31,231 nt of DNA from GW2011-AR18 sp038046085 (GTDB lineage Archaea; Nanobdellota; Nanobdellia; SCGC-AAA011-G17; GW2011-AR18), in NCBI GenBank assembly GCA_038046085.1, contig JBBSWW010000026.1:1-31231 (forward strand). The letters run 5' to 3'. The position numbers were made by a program, and so were the translations under genes. Below the pieces are notes generated by a model that saw only the letters and a list, made by a program, of their open reading frames with translations, was not told where the DNA came from and did no database searches. Positions within the stretch are counted from its first letter, which is position 1; the number at the start of each line of letters is the position of its first letter. This document shows positions 1-6,418 of the stretch, piece after piece.

Positions 1-1
1 A

Positions 2-235
2 AATGTCATAGGAAGCAAGGATGAGGTAAAAGTAGAACCAATAAAGAAAGGAGAACCATTAATGCTAAATGTAAATTCTGCAACAACAGCAGGAATAGTA
101 ACAACATTAGAGAAGAATAAGATCTTTGTAAAATTAAAAAGACCAGTATGCGCAGAAGAGGGAAGCAAAATAGCAATATCAAGAAGAATAGGAACAAGAT
201 GGAGATTAGTAGGCTGGGCATTTATCAAGAAATAA
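2..235 (+). CDS. eif2g: Translation initiation factor aIF2 gamma subunit, C-terminal end (partial)
   Basis: The open frame enters from the left edge and ends at TAA 233-235, giving about 77 residues. The peptide contains the stretches VKLKRPVCAEEGSKIAISRR and RWRLVGWAFI, which match the last beta-barrel domain of archaeal aIF2-gamma, the GTPase subunit that brings initiator Met-tRNA to the small ribosomal subunit. The GTP-binding domain lies outside the window, so only the C-terminal domain can be judged. A small gene starts 7 nt downstream on the same strand and may be cotranscribed. The codons are strongly A-ending, like those of the RNA polymerase genes further right, which fits a highly expressed housekeeping gene. 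Confidence 0.93.
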   Translation, partial: NVIGSKDEVKVEPIKKGEPLMLNVNSATTAGIVTTLEKNKIFVKLKRPVCAEEGSKIAISRRIGTRWRLVGWAFIKK

Positions 236-242
236 TTTTTAA

Positions 243-503
243 ATGAGAAGAGTAATTAATAACTGGGACTGGTTAGAGAGCAGAATTGATGCATGTTTGA
301 ATAGATATGAAAGACCAGATCCTGAAGATGAATTAGTAGATTATTTTATACAACCAGTTATAATAGCAATGCTTATGCCAAGAGTTACAATGCAACAACC
401 AGTACAATATGAAGCAGTTATAGATAGAATGAACCATTTAGGATTTCTAGATCAATATGGCAAATTAACAAAAAAAGCAATAGATTACTCTCGAATTAGA
501 TGA
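243..503 (+). CDS. Small hypothetical protein downstream of aIF2-gamma
   Basis: This is an 86-residue protein with no family I recognise. It starts with ATG 7 nt after the aIF2-gamma stop, so it is probably translated from the same transcript. The predicted character is acidic and helical, with a hydrophobic centre (YFIQPVIIAMLMP, about residues 35-47) and a basic tail. The later part (YEAVIDRMNHLGFLDQYGKLTKKA) looks like a short helix-turn segment of the kind seen in winged-helix domains, but there is too little to name a fold. The close spacing and same-strand position support it being a real gene. Confidence 0.6.
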   Translation: MRRVINNWDWLESRIDACLNRYERPDPEDELVDYFIQPVIIAMLMPRVTMQQPVQYEAVIDRMNHLGFLDQYGKLTKKAIDYSRIR

Positions 504-556
504 CTTAATTCTTAAGAGAAAGCTTTATAATTCTTACATATTACACTAAAATCCCG

Positions 557-1192
557 ATGGCAAATACGAAATTAGAATTTTTCTTAAAACAATTAACTAA
601 AGAAGAAACACTTTCAAGAAGAGTAATAAAAGCATTAGAAGAGTGTCCTTATGATGAAGCAACAATGAAACGAGCATTGGACTATTTAATAGAAAAAAAA
701 GTAAGCAGACCAAGAATAATAACAAACGCACATCTTATAGCAAGAAATCCTGCATCTTTAGAAAGAAACTATGAAGGAAATCTAGTAGAATTAGCAGGAT
801 ATCATATTGGAAAAACAATAGAGGAAAAAACATTAGGTGAAAATGATGTATTCACTTATGCAAGAGGTTTCTTAGCACATTATCCAACATTATTTGGGGT
901 AACACGAGATACTACAATAGCCAACATGGAATTTTTAGTTGAATTGGAATATAGTCCTATCAAACATGATCTTTACGTATTCTTATCTTCAAGAAAATCA
1001 ACAAAAGAGAGAAGAAAAGAACTGATAAGAGAGGAAATATTTGCTCCTAATATGAATGTGAATATAGATGAAGCAGTAATGACTTATTTAAGAGACGGGA
1101 ATCAAAAACTATTAACCTTATCCTCAGAAAATTTAAGATCACAAAAGGAAAAACTTACAGAAGAAGCAAGAAAAACAGGATATTTCAATTAG
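557..1192 (+). CDS. Hypothetical all-helical protein, possible mTERF-like helical repeats
   Basis: This 211-residue soluble protein is almost entirely alpha-helical by composition, with no signal peptide or membrane segment. It seems to contain repeated units: one around residues 52-82 (IITNAHLIARNPASLERNYE) and one around 105-140 (ARGFLAHYPTLFGVTRDTTI, then a helix ending FLVELEYSP). The spacing resembles the mTERF motif, in which an N/Y-P-x-L-L/F core is followed by a helix ending FLxEL. mTERF proteins bind nucleic acid in eukaryotic organelles, so this is a resemblance by eye and not an assignment. A TATA-like TTTATAATTC lies about 28 nt before the ATG, suggesting its own promoter. No family name is claimed. 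Confidence 0.65.
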   Translation: MANTKLEFFLKQLTKEETLSRRVIKALEECPYDEATMKRALDYLIEKKVSRPRIITNAHLIARNPASLERNYEGNLVELAGYHIGKTIEEKTLGENDVFTYARGFLAHYPTLFGVTRDTTIANMEFLVELEYSPIKHDLYVFLSSRKSTKERRKELIREEIFAPNMNVNIDEAVMTYLRDGNQKLLTLSSENLRSQKEKLTEEARKTGYFN

Positions 1193-1243
1193 TATATACA
1201 TTATTAGACAAAGTATTTAAATCAAATTTCCTATAATAGAATA

Positions 1244-1669
1244 ATGGAAGAATATCCCAAATACTTTACATTAAATGAAGCAAGGGAATTATTACCAGAA
1301 ATAGAGAAAAAACTAGAAAAATCTATAAAACTGAATAAATCATTAAAACTATTACAATCAATAAAAATAGCACAGGAAGACAATGTAGATATAGGAAATC
1401 TGGCATTATTGGAATATTCAGTAAAACAGCATAGAATAGCATACTTATTATTCAAAGAATTATTTGATATAACAAAAAAGGGAGTAGTCATAAAAGATGT
1501 AGATTCTGGGCTTATAGACTTCTATTCAAAACATGAAGGAAAAGACATATTATTATGCTGGAGAGCTGGTGAGAACACAATAAATTATTGGCATGAATTA
1601 GAGACAGGATTTGAGGGAAGAAAACCAGTAAGTTTGTTAGATGAAGAGATAGAAGACACTAATGATTAA
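1244..1669 (+). CDS. DUF2203 family protein
   Basis: This 141-residue protein matches the DUF2203 family along its length. It has an N-terminal YFTLNEARELLPEIEKKLEK helix and a C-terminal signature with GLIDFYSKHEGKDILLCW, a GE pair, and YWHELETGFEGRKP. The conserved Cys, Trp and His residues near the end are present. The family is widespread in bacteria and archaea and its biochemical function is not established to my knowledge. TATTTAAATCAAA at about 1212-1224 is a TATA-like element 25-30 nt before the ATG, consistent with a leaderless transcript. The stop codon lies directly against the scaffold gap, so the downstream neighbour on this strand is unknown. Confidence 0.85.
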   Translation: MEEYPKYFTLNEARELLPEIEKKLEKSIKLNKSLKLLQSIKIAQEDNVDIGNLALLEYSVKQHRIAYLLFKELFDITKKGVVIKDVDSGLIDFYSKHEGKDILLCWRAGENTINYWHELETGFEGRKPVSLLDEEIEDTND

Positions 1670-1769
1670 NNNNNNNNNNNNNNNNNNNNNNNNNNNNNNN
1701 NNNNNNNNNNNNNNNNNNNNNNNNNNNNNNNNNNNNNNNNNNNNNNNNNNNNNNNNNNNNNNNNNNNNN
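1670..1769. other. Assembly gap of 100 N
   Basis: Exactly 100 consecutive N bases are present, which is the usual placeholder for a scaffold gap of unknown length. The true distance between the DUF2203 gene and the HupE-like gene is therefore unknown, and the 3' end of the latter is missing. Gene order across this point depends on the scaffolding being right. Confidence 0.99.
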
Positions 1770-2713
1770 CCACCAGAAACAATAATCAAAGAGATAAATT
1801 TCTTGATGTAAATACCATATTTCTTGGATTTGTTTATGTAATATATTATTGGGAATACTACTAAAACAATAAATAACTGTCCTGCTTCAACTCCAAGATT
1901 AAATCCTAAAAGTGCAGTAAAAAAATTAACTTTAGGGAAACCTACTTCAGCAATAGCACCAGCAAAACCAAGACCATGGAAAATACCAAAACCAAAAATC
2001 AACCAGAACTTATTTAATTTATTTTCCCACAAATTAACTAAAGACATCAAGCCAACAACTATAATACTTAGAGCAATAACTGGCTCAACAGTCTTAGGAG
2101 ATATAAAAAGAAGACCAGAAGCAGCTAAAGATAATGTAATACTATGAGAAACTGTAAAACCACTAATGCTCTTCAATAAAGAGATAAAACTACTTGATAT
2201 TAATATAAAACCAATAATAAAGAAAATATGGTCAAAACCAAAAATAATATGTTCAATACCTAATTTAAAATAATTAAAGAAAACATTAGAATTACTAGAT
2301 TGTTCATTTTTGACTTCAAAATATAGAATATCTTCACCAATAAATCTCTTCTTAGAATTACCAAGATTAACTTCATATATCTTGTTAACGTTGAAAGTTC
2401 CACTTAGAGTTGAATCATTAACACTAAGATTATTTATTTTAGAATTACAATCTACTAAAACATTAAAACCATCAATAGGATCAACATCATAATTGAATTT
2501 AGTAAAAGAACAAGGAACACCATCATTCTTGATAATAATCTTTTTAATTATATAAGACTGATAATCATCACCAACTTCTGTCAAAGAACCATCATTAGAA
2601 AATAAAACAGAATCATCATGAATATCAATAGTATTATGGAAAATAACAGTGCTATGAGCAGATACTAAATTACATAATAATACTAAAGCTATTATAATAA
2701 ATATGAACTTCAT
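1770..2713 (-). CDS. HupE/UreJ-like membrane protein, 3' end lost in gap
   Basis: The frame starts at ATG 2713 and runs into the gap. The visible 314 residues have an N-terminal signal peptide (IFIIIALVLLCNLVSAHS), a beta-rich extracytoplasmic domain to about residue 145, then several membrane helices. Family signatures of HupE/UreJ_2 are clear: GIEHIIFGFDHIFFIIGF, the HSITLSLAASG helix, FGIFHGLGFAGAI and FNLGVEAGQLF, all rich in His and Gly as in putative nickel or other metal transporters. The substrate here cannot be inferred. A separate N-terminal secreted domain fused to HupE is the usual architecture of this subfamily. TAATATTA at about 2729-2736 could be the TATA element. The last helix or helices are missing only because of the gap. 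Confidence 0.85.
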
Positions 2714-2762
2714 CTAATTATCTATATTAATATAATATTAAAACTTGCTATATACTAAGAAG

Positions 2763-3005
2763 CTATTTTTTATGTTTCTTTTCTTTTTCTATCCTTATTT
2801 TAGTATATACTGCTGCTTCTAAGTCTTCAAAGAATCCGTTTAATGATGTAACTAACATTCTTTCTCTATATTCTCCTGGAATATTATTCAATTCTTTAAC
2901 TTCTCTTATTATAGATAAATTCTTGACCAATTTCAGTCTTTTCAAATGATCTCCTTCTAACCAATCTTTCCAGAATTTTATTTCATAATCTTCTTTCATT
3001 TTCAA
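2763..3005 (-). CDS. Small hypothetical protein, third gene of AbiE-like operon
   Basis: This is an 80-residue charged, helical protein ending in a Lys-rich tail, without a recognised domain. Its start overlaps the end of the nucleotidyltransferase gene by 4 nt (ATGA-type junction), a sign of translational coupling. An internal Met two codons later is an alternative start. The tight overlap suggests that it works with the two upstream genes, and classical AbiE modules have only two. It could be an accessory or modulating protein, or unrelated; the sequence does not say. Confidence 0.65.
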   Translation of the reverse strand: MKMKEDYEIKFWKDWLEGDHLKRLKLVKNLSIIREVKELNNIPGEYRERMLVTSLNGFFEDLEAAVYTKIRIEKEKKHKK

Positions 3006-3691
3006 TCCTCCTTCATTTCTAAAATCATTTTTTTGTGTTTATTAAATATTTTTTCATCAATATAACCATATACTCCCTGTAAGTCGTTCTTGAATTTCTC
3101 TGAACTTATCTTATCTTGCAATTTTTTTAATCTTTCTATTAAGTTACATCTTTCTTTTATCTCTTTTTTTATCCATTCACTATCCTTCATTTGTGTTATT
3201 ATCATGAAAACGTCTCTAATGTCTGTGCTTCTACAACTTATCATTTTCATAACTATCAAAGCATCAGTATCTATTATTTTAACTTTTAATTCTTCAGTTA
3301 TTGTTTTTCCTTTTAATTTTTGGATGCTCGAATTCTCAAAAACCCATTCAGCACTAAATCTTGAATTAGTTTGTCTATCAAGTATTTCCTTGAATAATAT
3401 GTCTATGCTTGCTTTAAATTTATTCTCTAAAGTCTTTTCATACCTATAAAAACTTCCGTGATATGGGATATCTATATCATCAGCAACTACTTTTATATAA
3501 CCTATTTTTATTAGTTCTTCTTCTATCTTTTCTAATTCACATTTTTCTTTTATTACTATATCACAATCTATAGAAAATCTTGGTAAAGCATAAGAGTTAA
3601 CAGCGTAACCTCCAATTATTATGAAGTTAAAATTCTTTAAAGCTTTCAAAGTTTGAAAAATCTCTTTCTCTCTAAGTTGTAGATGATCCAT
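3002..3691 (-). CDS. AbiEii-like nucleotidyltransferase (putative toxin)
   Basis: This 229-residue protein has the DNA polymerase beta-type nucleotidyltransferase signature near its start: IIIGGYAVNSYALPRFSIDC, with Gly27-Gly28 followed by Asp42 and Asp44, the expected metal ligands. The arrangement GGxA...RxSxDxD is that of the AbiEii/AbiGii group. AbiEii enzymes transfer nucleotides to tRNA or other targets and act as toxins in abortive phage infection; activity here is inferred from family. The rest is helical and Lys-rich. The gene overlaps its upstream partner by 20 nt and its downstream partner by 4 nt, forming a compact operon. It lies on the host side of the element boundary at 4362. 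Confidence 0.75.
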   Translation of the reverse strand: MDHLQLREKEIFQTLKALKNFNFIIIGGYAVNSYALPRFSIDCDIVIKEKCELEKIEEELIKIGYIKVVADDIDIPYHGSFYRYEKTLENKFKASIDILFKEILDRQTNSRFSAEWVFENSSIQKLKGKTITEELKVKIIDTDALIVMKMISCRSTDIRDVFMIITQMKDSEWIKKEIKERCNLIERLKKLQDKISSEKFKNDLQGVYGYIDEKIFNKHKKMILEMKED

Positions 3692-4274
3692 GATTCTCCT
3701 TCATATAATCATAACAATATTTATACATCTCATTTTCCTTGGCTAATTTTAAAGTAACTTTTAATGGTTCAACATTCAAGTCATCTTTAATTATCTTAAT
3801 TATCTTCTCTACAGGAATTAATATAACATATTCTCCAATGGTAGAACCTTCATTAATGTAATTTGGAATATTATTTTTGTTAAAGAAACTTTTCCAATAT
3901 TTTACATCTTTCTTCAATACTTTAATAAAATAAGGAGATTTCTCAATACCACGTTGAACATAAGAATAATCAGACCATAATTCAATAGCAGATAAGCCAG
4001 TAAAAGAATAAACTTTATTAGATTTTTTCATTAATTCTGGGACTTTAAATTCCAATAAACCTTTCATTATAGTATCTGTTTCTAAACATTTATAACTATT
4101 CTTAGATTCTTTCTTAATCCAACCATTATTCAATAATAAACTAAAAATTTTCTTCTTCATACTAGAACTTACAATCCAATCTAATTCAGATTGTCTGAAA
4201 GATTCTCTTGAGCCATGCTTAACATAAAACAAAGCATAAGCTCTCAATACGAAAGATGGAACTTCACTTATCAT
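3672..4274 (-). CDS. AbiEi-like winged-helix regulator (putative antitoxin)
   Basis: I chose ATG 4274 (MISEVPSF...), giving 200 residues; a longer frame exists only with a TTG start at 4295. The N-terminal 60-70 residues look like a winged helix (SELDWIVSSSMKKKIFSLLL, then a GWIKK wing). The middle holds an FTGLSAIELWSDY segment typical of archaeal regulators paired with AbiEii nucleotidyltransferases. It overlaps the nucleotidyltransferase gene by 20 nt. AbiEi proteins neutralise the toxin and repress their own promoter, and a perfect inverted repeat lies exactly between the TATA box and this start. Similarity to AbiEi is from context and fold character, not a strong motif. Confidence 0.65.
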   Translation of the reverse strand: MISEVPSFVLRAYALFYVKHGSRESFRQSELDWIVSSSMKKKIFSLLLNNGWIKKESKNSYKCLETDTIMKGLLEFKVPELMKKSNKVYSFTGLSAIELWSDYSYVQRGIEKSPYFIKVLKKDVKYWKSFFNKNNIPNYINEGSTIGEYVILIPVEKIIKIIKDDLNVEPLKVTLKLAKENEMYKYCYDYMKENHGSSTT

Positions 4275-4275
4275 A

Positions 4276-4303
4276 GTTACCAAATAGGTAACCAACTATA
4301 TAA
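4276..4303 (-). promoter_or_regulatory. AbiE-like operon promoter with inverted-repeat operator
   Basis: On the minus strand, TTTATATA at 4303-4296 lies 22-29 nt before ATG 4274, which fits a leaderless archaeal promoter. Between them is a perfect inverted repeat, GTTACC/GGTAAC with a 5-nt spacer, at 4276-4293. A repressor bound there would cover the transcription start. The likely ligand is the regulator encoded just downstream. Confidence 0.55.
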
Positions 4304-4318
4304 ACTTTACTATTCTCT

Positions 4319-4332
4319 TTTTACTAGTAAAA
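4319..4332. repeat. Perfect 14-bp palindrome TTTTACTAGTAAAA
   Basis: This palindrome lies between the AbiE-like promoter and the left attachment site. It is 16 nt upstream of the TATA box on the minus strand. It may be a protein-binding site or a short terminator hairpin ending in T/A runs. Nothing else decides between these. Confidence 0.4.
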
Positions 4333-4361
4333 GTTAGTTTTTAATATGCTATAGAAATTAT

Positions 4362-4374
4362 AACGCCCCGAACG
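4362..4374. repeat. attL: displaced tRNA-Glu 3'-end fragment
   Basis: AACGCCCCGAACG here equals the tRNA-Glu 3' acceptor strand, discriminator and 3 bp of T-stem, in the same orientation as in the intact gene. No 5' half of a tRNA lies near it. This GC-rich block is isolated in AT-rich intergenic DNA, which marks it as the copy displaced by integration. Confidence 0.78.
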
Positions 4375-4386
4375 TGGACGAAGCCT

Positions 4387-4435
4387 TTATGAGAATGCAA
4401 TATTGTCAGACTAAATTTTTAATTATTTAGCTTAA
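4387..4435 (+). repeat. Left inverted arm sites of the element
   Basis: Three blocks match the right end of the element in inverted orientation: TTATGAGAATGC at 4387-4398, TGTCAGACT at 4404-4412 and ATTATTTAGCTTAA at 4422-4435. The first two each differ by two or one positions from the right-end copies, and the third is identical over 14 bp. Spacing between the first two blocks is conserved within 1 bp. They are best read as integrase or accessory-factor binding arms of the attachment site. Confidence 0.65.
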
Positions 4436-4469
4436 TACATTATTAGAATTAACTTGTTTATATAATCTT

Positions 4470-5000
4470 CTATAATATTTCTTTTGGTATTTCGTATTTT
4501 TTTGTTGAATATATTATTTCTTCTGCTTGTGATATTGCTTTTTTGCATAGGTTCATCATGTTGTTATAGTTTTGTTTTACTTCTTCTATTTTTATTGATG
4601 GGCTATATCTTGCGTCTTCTCTCTTGTCAACATCTGATTTTTCTTCTTTATCACTGTATACTGTTATCCTGTTTATGAATTCTTCATTATAATCTATTAT
4701 TTTATTATCTTTAAGGTATCTTATGAATAATGCTGTGCACTTTTGGCTTCTGCTTTCTACTCCGAATTTTGATAGTATTGCCAGAGCACAATAATATAAT
4801 GTATAGAACCATTCTTCTGGTATTTTGTAGTCTATTCCCATTTGTTTTAGTGCTTCGCAAACTTCTAGGTTCTTTTTCGCTTTTTTAATATAGTCTCTTG
4901 CTGCTTCTTCGTTTACTTCTACTTTTAGTAATCCTTTGTGCTTTTTTCCTTTGTTTTCATCTTTTAAAGCGTTGCTGAAGCATTCTTTTAGTTTATCCAT
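4470..5000 (-). CDS. HEPN-domain protein (partner of MNT)
   Basis: This 176-residue helical protein fits the HEPN family of PF05168 type. An opening helix (YIKKAKKNLEVCEALKQMG) is followed by EEWFYTLYYCALAILSKFG (residues 62-80), SRSQKC where many members have a SxSH-like turn, and a late REDARYSPSIKIEEVKQNY helix corresponding to the family's RxxADY region. HEPN proteins paired with MNT are usually toxins acting on RNA, but the canonical Rx4-6H ribonuclease motif is not obvious here, so activity is uncertain. The start overlaps the MNT gene by 8 nt. It is the leftmost gene of the integrated element and may serve to stabilise it. Confidence 0.72.
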   Translation of the reverse strand: MDKLKECFSNALKDENKGKKHKGLLKVEVNEEAARDYIKKAKKNLEVCEALKQMGIDYKIPEEWFYTLYYCALAILSKFGVESRSQKCTALFIRYLKDNKIIDYNEEFINRITVYSDKEEKSDVDKREDARYSPSIKIEEVKQNYNNMMNLCKKAISQAEEIIYSTKKYEIPKEIL

Positions 5001-5595
5001 TTGTTAACTCCTTAATAAATTCTACAAATTTTTCTTGTCCATATAATATTGTTCCTTTCTTTATTGCTTCTATAAATGCTTTATTATTATTTTTTATTTC
5101 TTTTTTGAATTCTTCTATTGTAAAATTTATTGAGTGTATATTTTTAATCTCACTTTTCTGTATTTTTTGTATTGTCTCTTGTATTTTCACTAAATTTTTT
5201 TTGTTTGATGTTATTCCTAAGATATCTATATCATTGGCTTGTTCTGGAGAATATAATATGCTGCCGAATAATATGGTGAAGTCTGTTTGTTTTTCTAGTT
5301 CTTCAAAGTTATTTAACCATCTTTGTTGCTTGAATGATTCTTCTAATAAATAAAGTTCTATTTTCTTCTCTGTTATTTTATTATAATTAATTTTTATTAT
5401 GTAAGTGCTTGTTTTTCCATTTCCTATTTGTTTTAGTAAAACTAAATTGTTATTTTCTAATTTCTTTAATATCTTCCATAAACCTACTCTACTAACTTTT
5501 AATTCTTTAGATAAAGACGTTATAGTATGTTCTATTGAAAATTCCTTTAATACTTTCAATAATATATTTTTCTCTAAACTTTCTTCTATTTCCAT
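4993..5595 (-). CDS. Winged-helix/MNT nucleotidyltransferase fusion (putative antitoxin and regulator)
   Basis: This 200-residue protein joins two domains. Residues 1-70 form a winged helix (TITSLSKELKVSRVGLWKIL recognition region followed by a wing). Residues 105-190 form a minimal nucleotidyltransferase, with Gly111-Ser112 and Asp122/Asp124 in LFGSILYSPEQANDIDILGI. MNT proteins can modify and silence their HEPN partner, and here the fused DNA-binding domain would also let the protein repress the operon. Repeated and palindromic sites lie directly upstream. It overlaps the HEPN gene by 8 nt. The two-domain form is known in archaea; the role in this element is inferred. Confidence 0.78.
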   Translation of the reverse strand: MEIEESLEKNILLKVLKEFSIEHTITSLSKELKVSRVGLWKILKKLENNNLVLLKQIGNGKTSTYIIKINYNKITEKKIELYLLEESFKQQRWLNNFEELEKQTDFTILFGSILYSPEQANDIDILGITSNKKNLVKIQETIQKIQKSEIKNIHSINFTIEEFKKEIKNNNKAFIEAIKKGTILYGQEKFVEFIKELTNG

Positions 5596-5598
5596 TTT

Positions 5599-5638
5599 GT
5601 TAATAGTTATTAACTAATAGTTAATAGTAATATATAAA
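5599..5638 (-). promoter_or_regulatory. HEPN/MNT promoter with repeated operator sites
   Basis: TTTATATA at 5638-5631 (minus strand) is the TATA box. Downstream of it GTTAATAGT occurs twice in direct orientation, at 5599-5607 and 5620-5628, exactly 21 bp or two helical turns apart. An overlapping near-perfect palindrome with 8-bp arms spans 5609-5625. This is a plausible autoregulatory operator for the winged-helix/MNT protein. Confidence 0.55.
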
Positions 5639-5667
5639 CCTTTCTACTGAATGATTAGATATTAACT

Positions 5668-5695
5668 TAGGTTTAAACCTATAAACTAAAGTTTA
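5668..5695. repeat. Two adjacent palindromes between the RHH-like and MNT genes
   Basis: TAGGTTTAAACCTA at 5668-5681 is a perfect 14-bp palindrome. TAAACTAAAGTTTA at 5682-5695 is a second one, with 6-bp arms. They lie just after the stop of the 88-residue gene and upstream of the MNT promoter. They may be operators for the ribbon-helix-helix-like protein or form a transcription end; the sequence does not decide. Confidence 0.45.
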
Positions 5696-5703
5696 CATTA
5701 TAA

Positions 5704-5970
5704 TTATTCTTTTATTAAGTGTCTTATACTCTTAAAATGCTCAATAACTGGCATGATTTTCTCTATTGTCTTAATATCTTTGATATTTCCTTGTTCTAAC
5801 TGTTTTAGTATTTCTCCTTTGATTAATAATTCTCTTATTATTGATGACATGTCTCTTTCTTCTCTCAAACAATAATCTTGTAAAATACTTTTATGATTAT
5901 AGTTTGTTCTGAACATTATTCTTTCTTTCATTAATCGTTCTCTCTTATTGTAATCGTATGGTTTGCTCAT
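5704..5970 (-). CDS. Small putative ribbon-helix-helix regulator
   Basis: This 88-residue basic protein has a strand-helix-helix order near its middle: RIMFRTNY as the candidate DNA-contacting strand, then helices NHKSILQDYCLREERD and MSSIIRELLIKGEI. This suits a CopG/Arc-type ribbon-helix-helix dimer, followed by a helical tail. The assignment is from pattern only. A Shine-Dalgarno GGAGG lies at 5986-5982, and the start codon overlaps the stop of the 40-codon gene (ATGA), so the two are translationally coupled. Such proteins often control copy number or gene expression in archaeal plasmids. It may act on the palindromes at 5668-5695. Confidence 0.6.
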   Translation of the reverse strand: MSKPYDYNKRERLMKERIMFRTNYNHKSILQDYCLREERDMSSIIRELLIKGEILKQLEQGNIKDIKTIEKIMPVIEHFKSIRHLIKE

Positions 5971-6089
5971 TTTTTCTTTATCCTCCCCTTAATTTTAGCA
6001 TGATTAATATCATATTCAGCTTCTTCAACAATCTTCCTTAAATTAAACATTAACTTGTTATAGATATTGTTCAATTCATTCTCATCCAT
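5967..6089 (-). CDS. 40-residue protein coupled to the RHH-like gene
   Basis: This short frame starts at ATG 6089 and encodes MDENELNNIYNKLMFNLRKI followed by a charged helix and a basic tail ending GRIKKK. A strong Shine-Dalgarno GGAGGT lies at 6101-6096, 6 nt before the ATG, and its TGA overlaps the next ATG. These two signals make it a real gene despite its length. It looks like a single amphipathic helix, perhaps a small oligomerising partner of the following protein. No family is recognised. Confidence 0.65.
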   Translation of the reverse strand: MDENELNNIYNKLMFNLRKIVEEAEYDINHAKIKGRIKKK

Positions 6090-6418
6090 AAGCAAACCTC
6101 CATTTGTTTATTATAGGTATAAACTATTATTTTACCAATTTATAAGCCTTATAATGAACAACACATTACAAACATAAATAATACAAATAATAAAGATTCT
6201 ATGCAATAAACATAATATTGACTTACTGCTATATAAATCTTGCACGCACAATGCACATACAAAAACTATATCTTAAGTGATTCTTAAACTTTGTACGTCT
6301 CAAAGGCTCCACTAATACTAAAACATTTCAAGAATATAAACTTTGTAGGCATTTTGTAGCCACAAATAAGATAAAAATAAAACTATAACTTTTTATATGA
6401 ATAAATATCTTAAAACTT
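6090..6418. promoter_or_regulatory. Divergent intergenic region of the element with promoters and hairpins
   Basis: No gene was found here. Toward the left genes, TTATAAAT at 6145-6138 (minus) can be a TATA box. Toward the right, TATATAAAT at 6230-6238 and TTTTATATG at 6391-6399 are TATA-like; the second is about 24 nt before ATG 6419 and suits a leaderless start. Between them lie two hairpins, CTTTG/CAAAG at 6289-6305 and a bulged 8-bp stem at 6342-6366 (TTTGT-A-GGC pairing with GCC-ACAAA). Related AAACTTTGTA segments occur in both. A small structured RNA or a regulatory leader starting near 6262 is possible. It is the only long noncoding stretch in the element, so an origin could also lie here. 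Confidence 0.45.

Noticed and set aside
1637..1769. Extension of the HupE-like frame through the N gap into the DUF2203 gene
   Set aside because: The open frame across N bases is an artefact. The gap length is unknown and the overlap with DUF2203 on the other strand has no support, so the gene was ended at the gap edge.
4319..4332. Palindrome as the element's left end
   Set aside because: It lies outside the 13-bp core and has no counterpart near the right end, so it does not mark a boundary.
4362..4440. A second complete tRNA gene at the left end of the element
   Set aside because: Only the 3' acceptor sequence is present. No matching 5' acceptor strand, D-arm or anticodon arm can be found on either strand, so this is a fragment.
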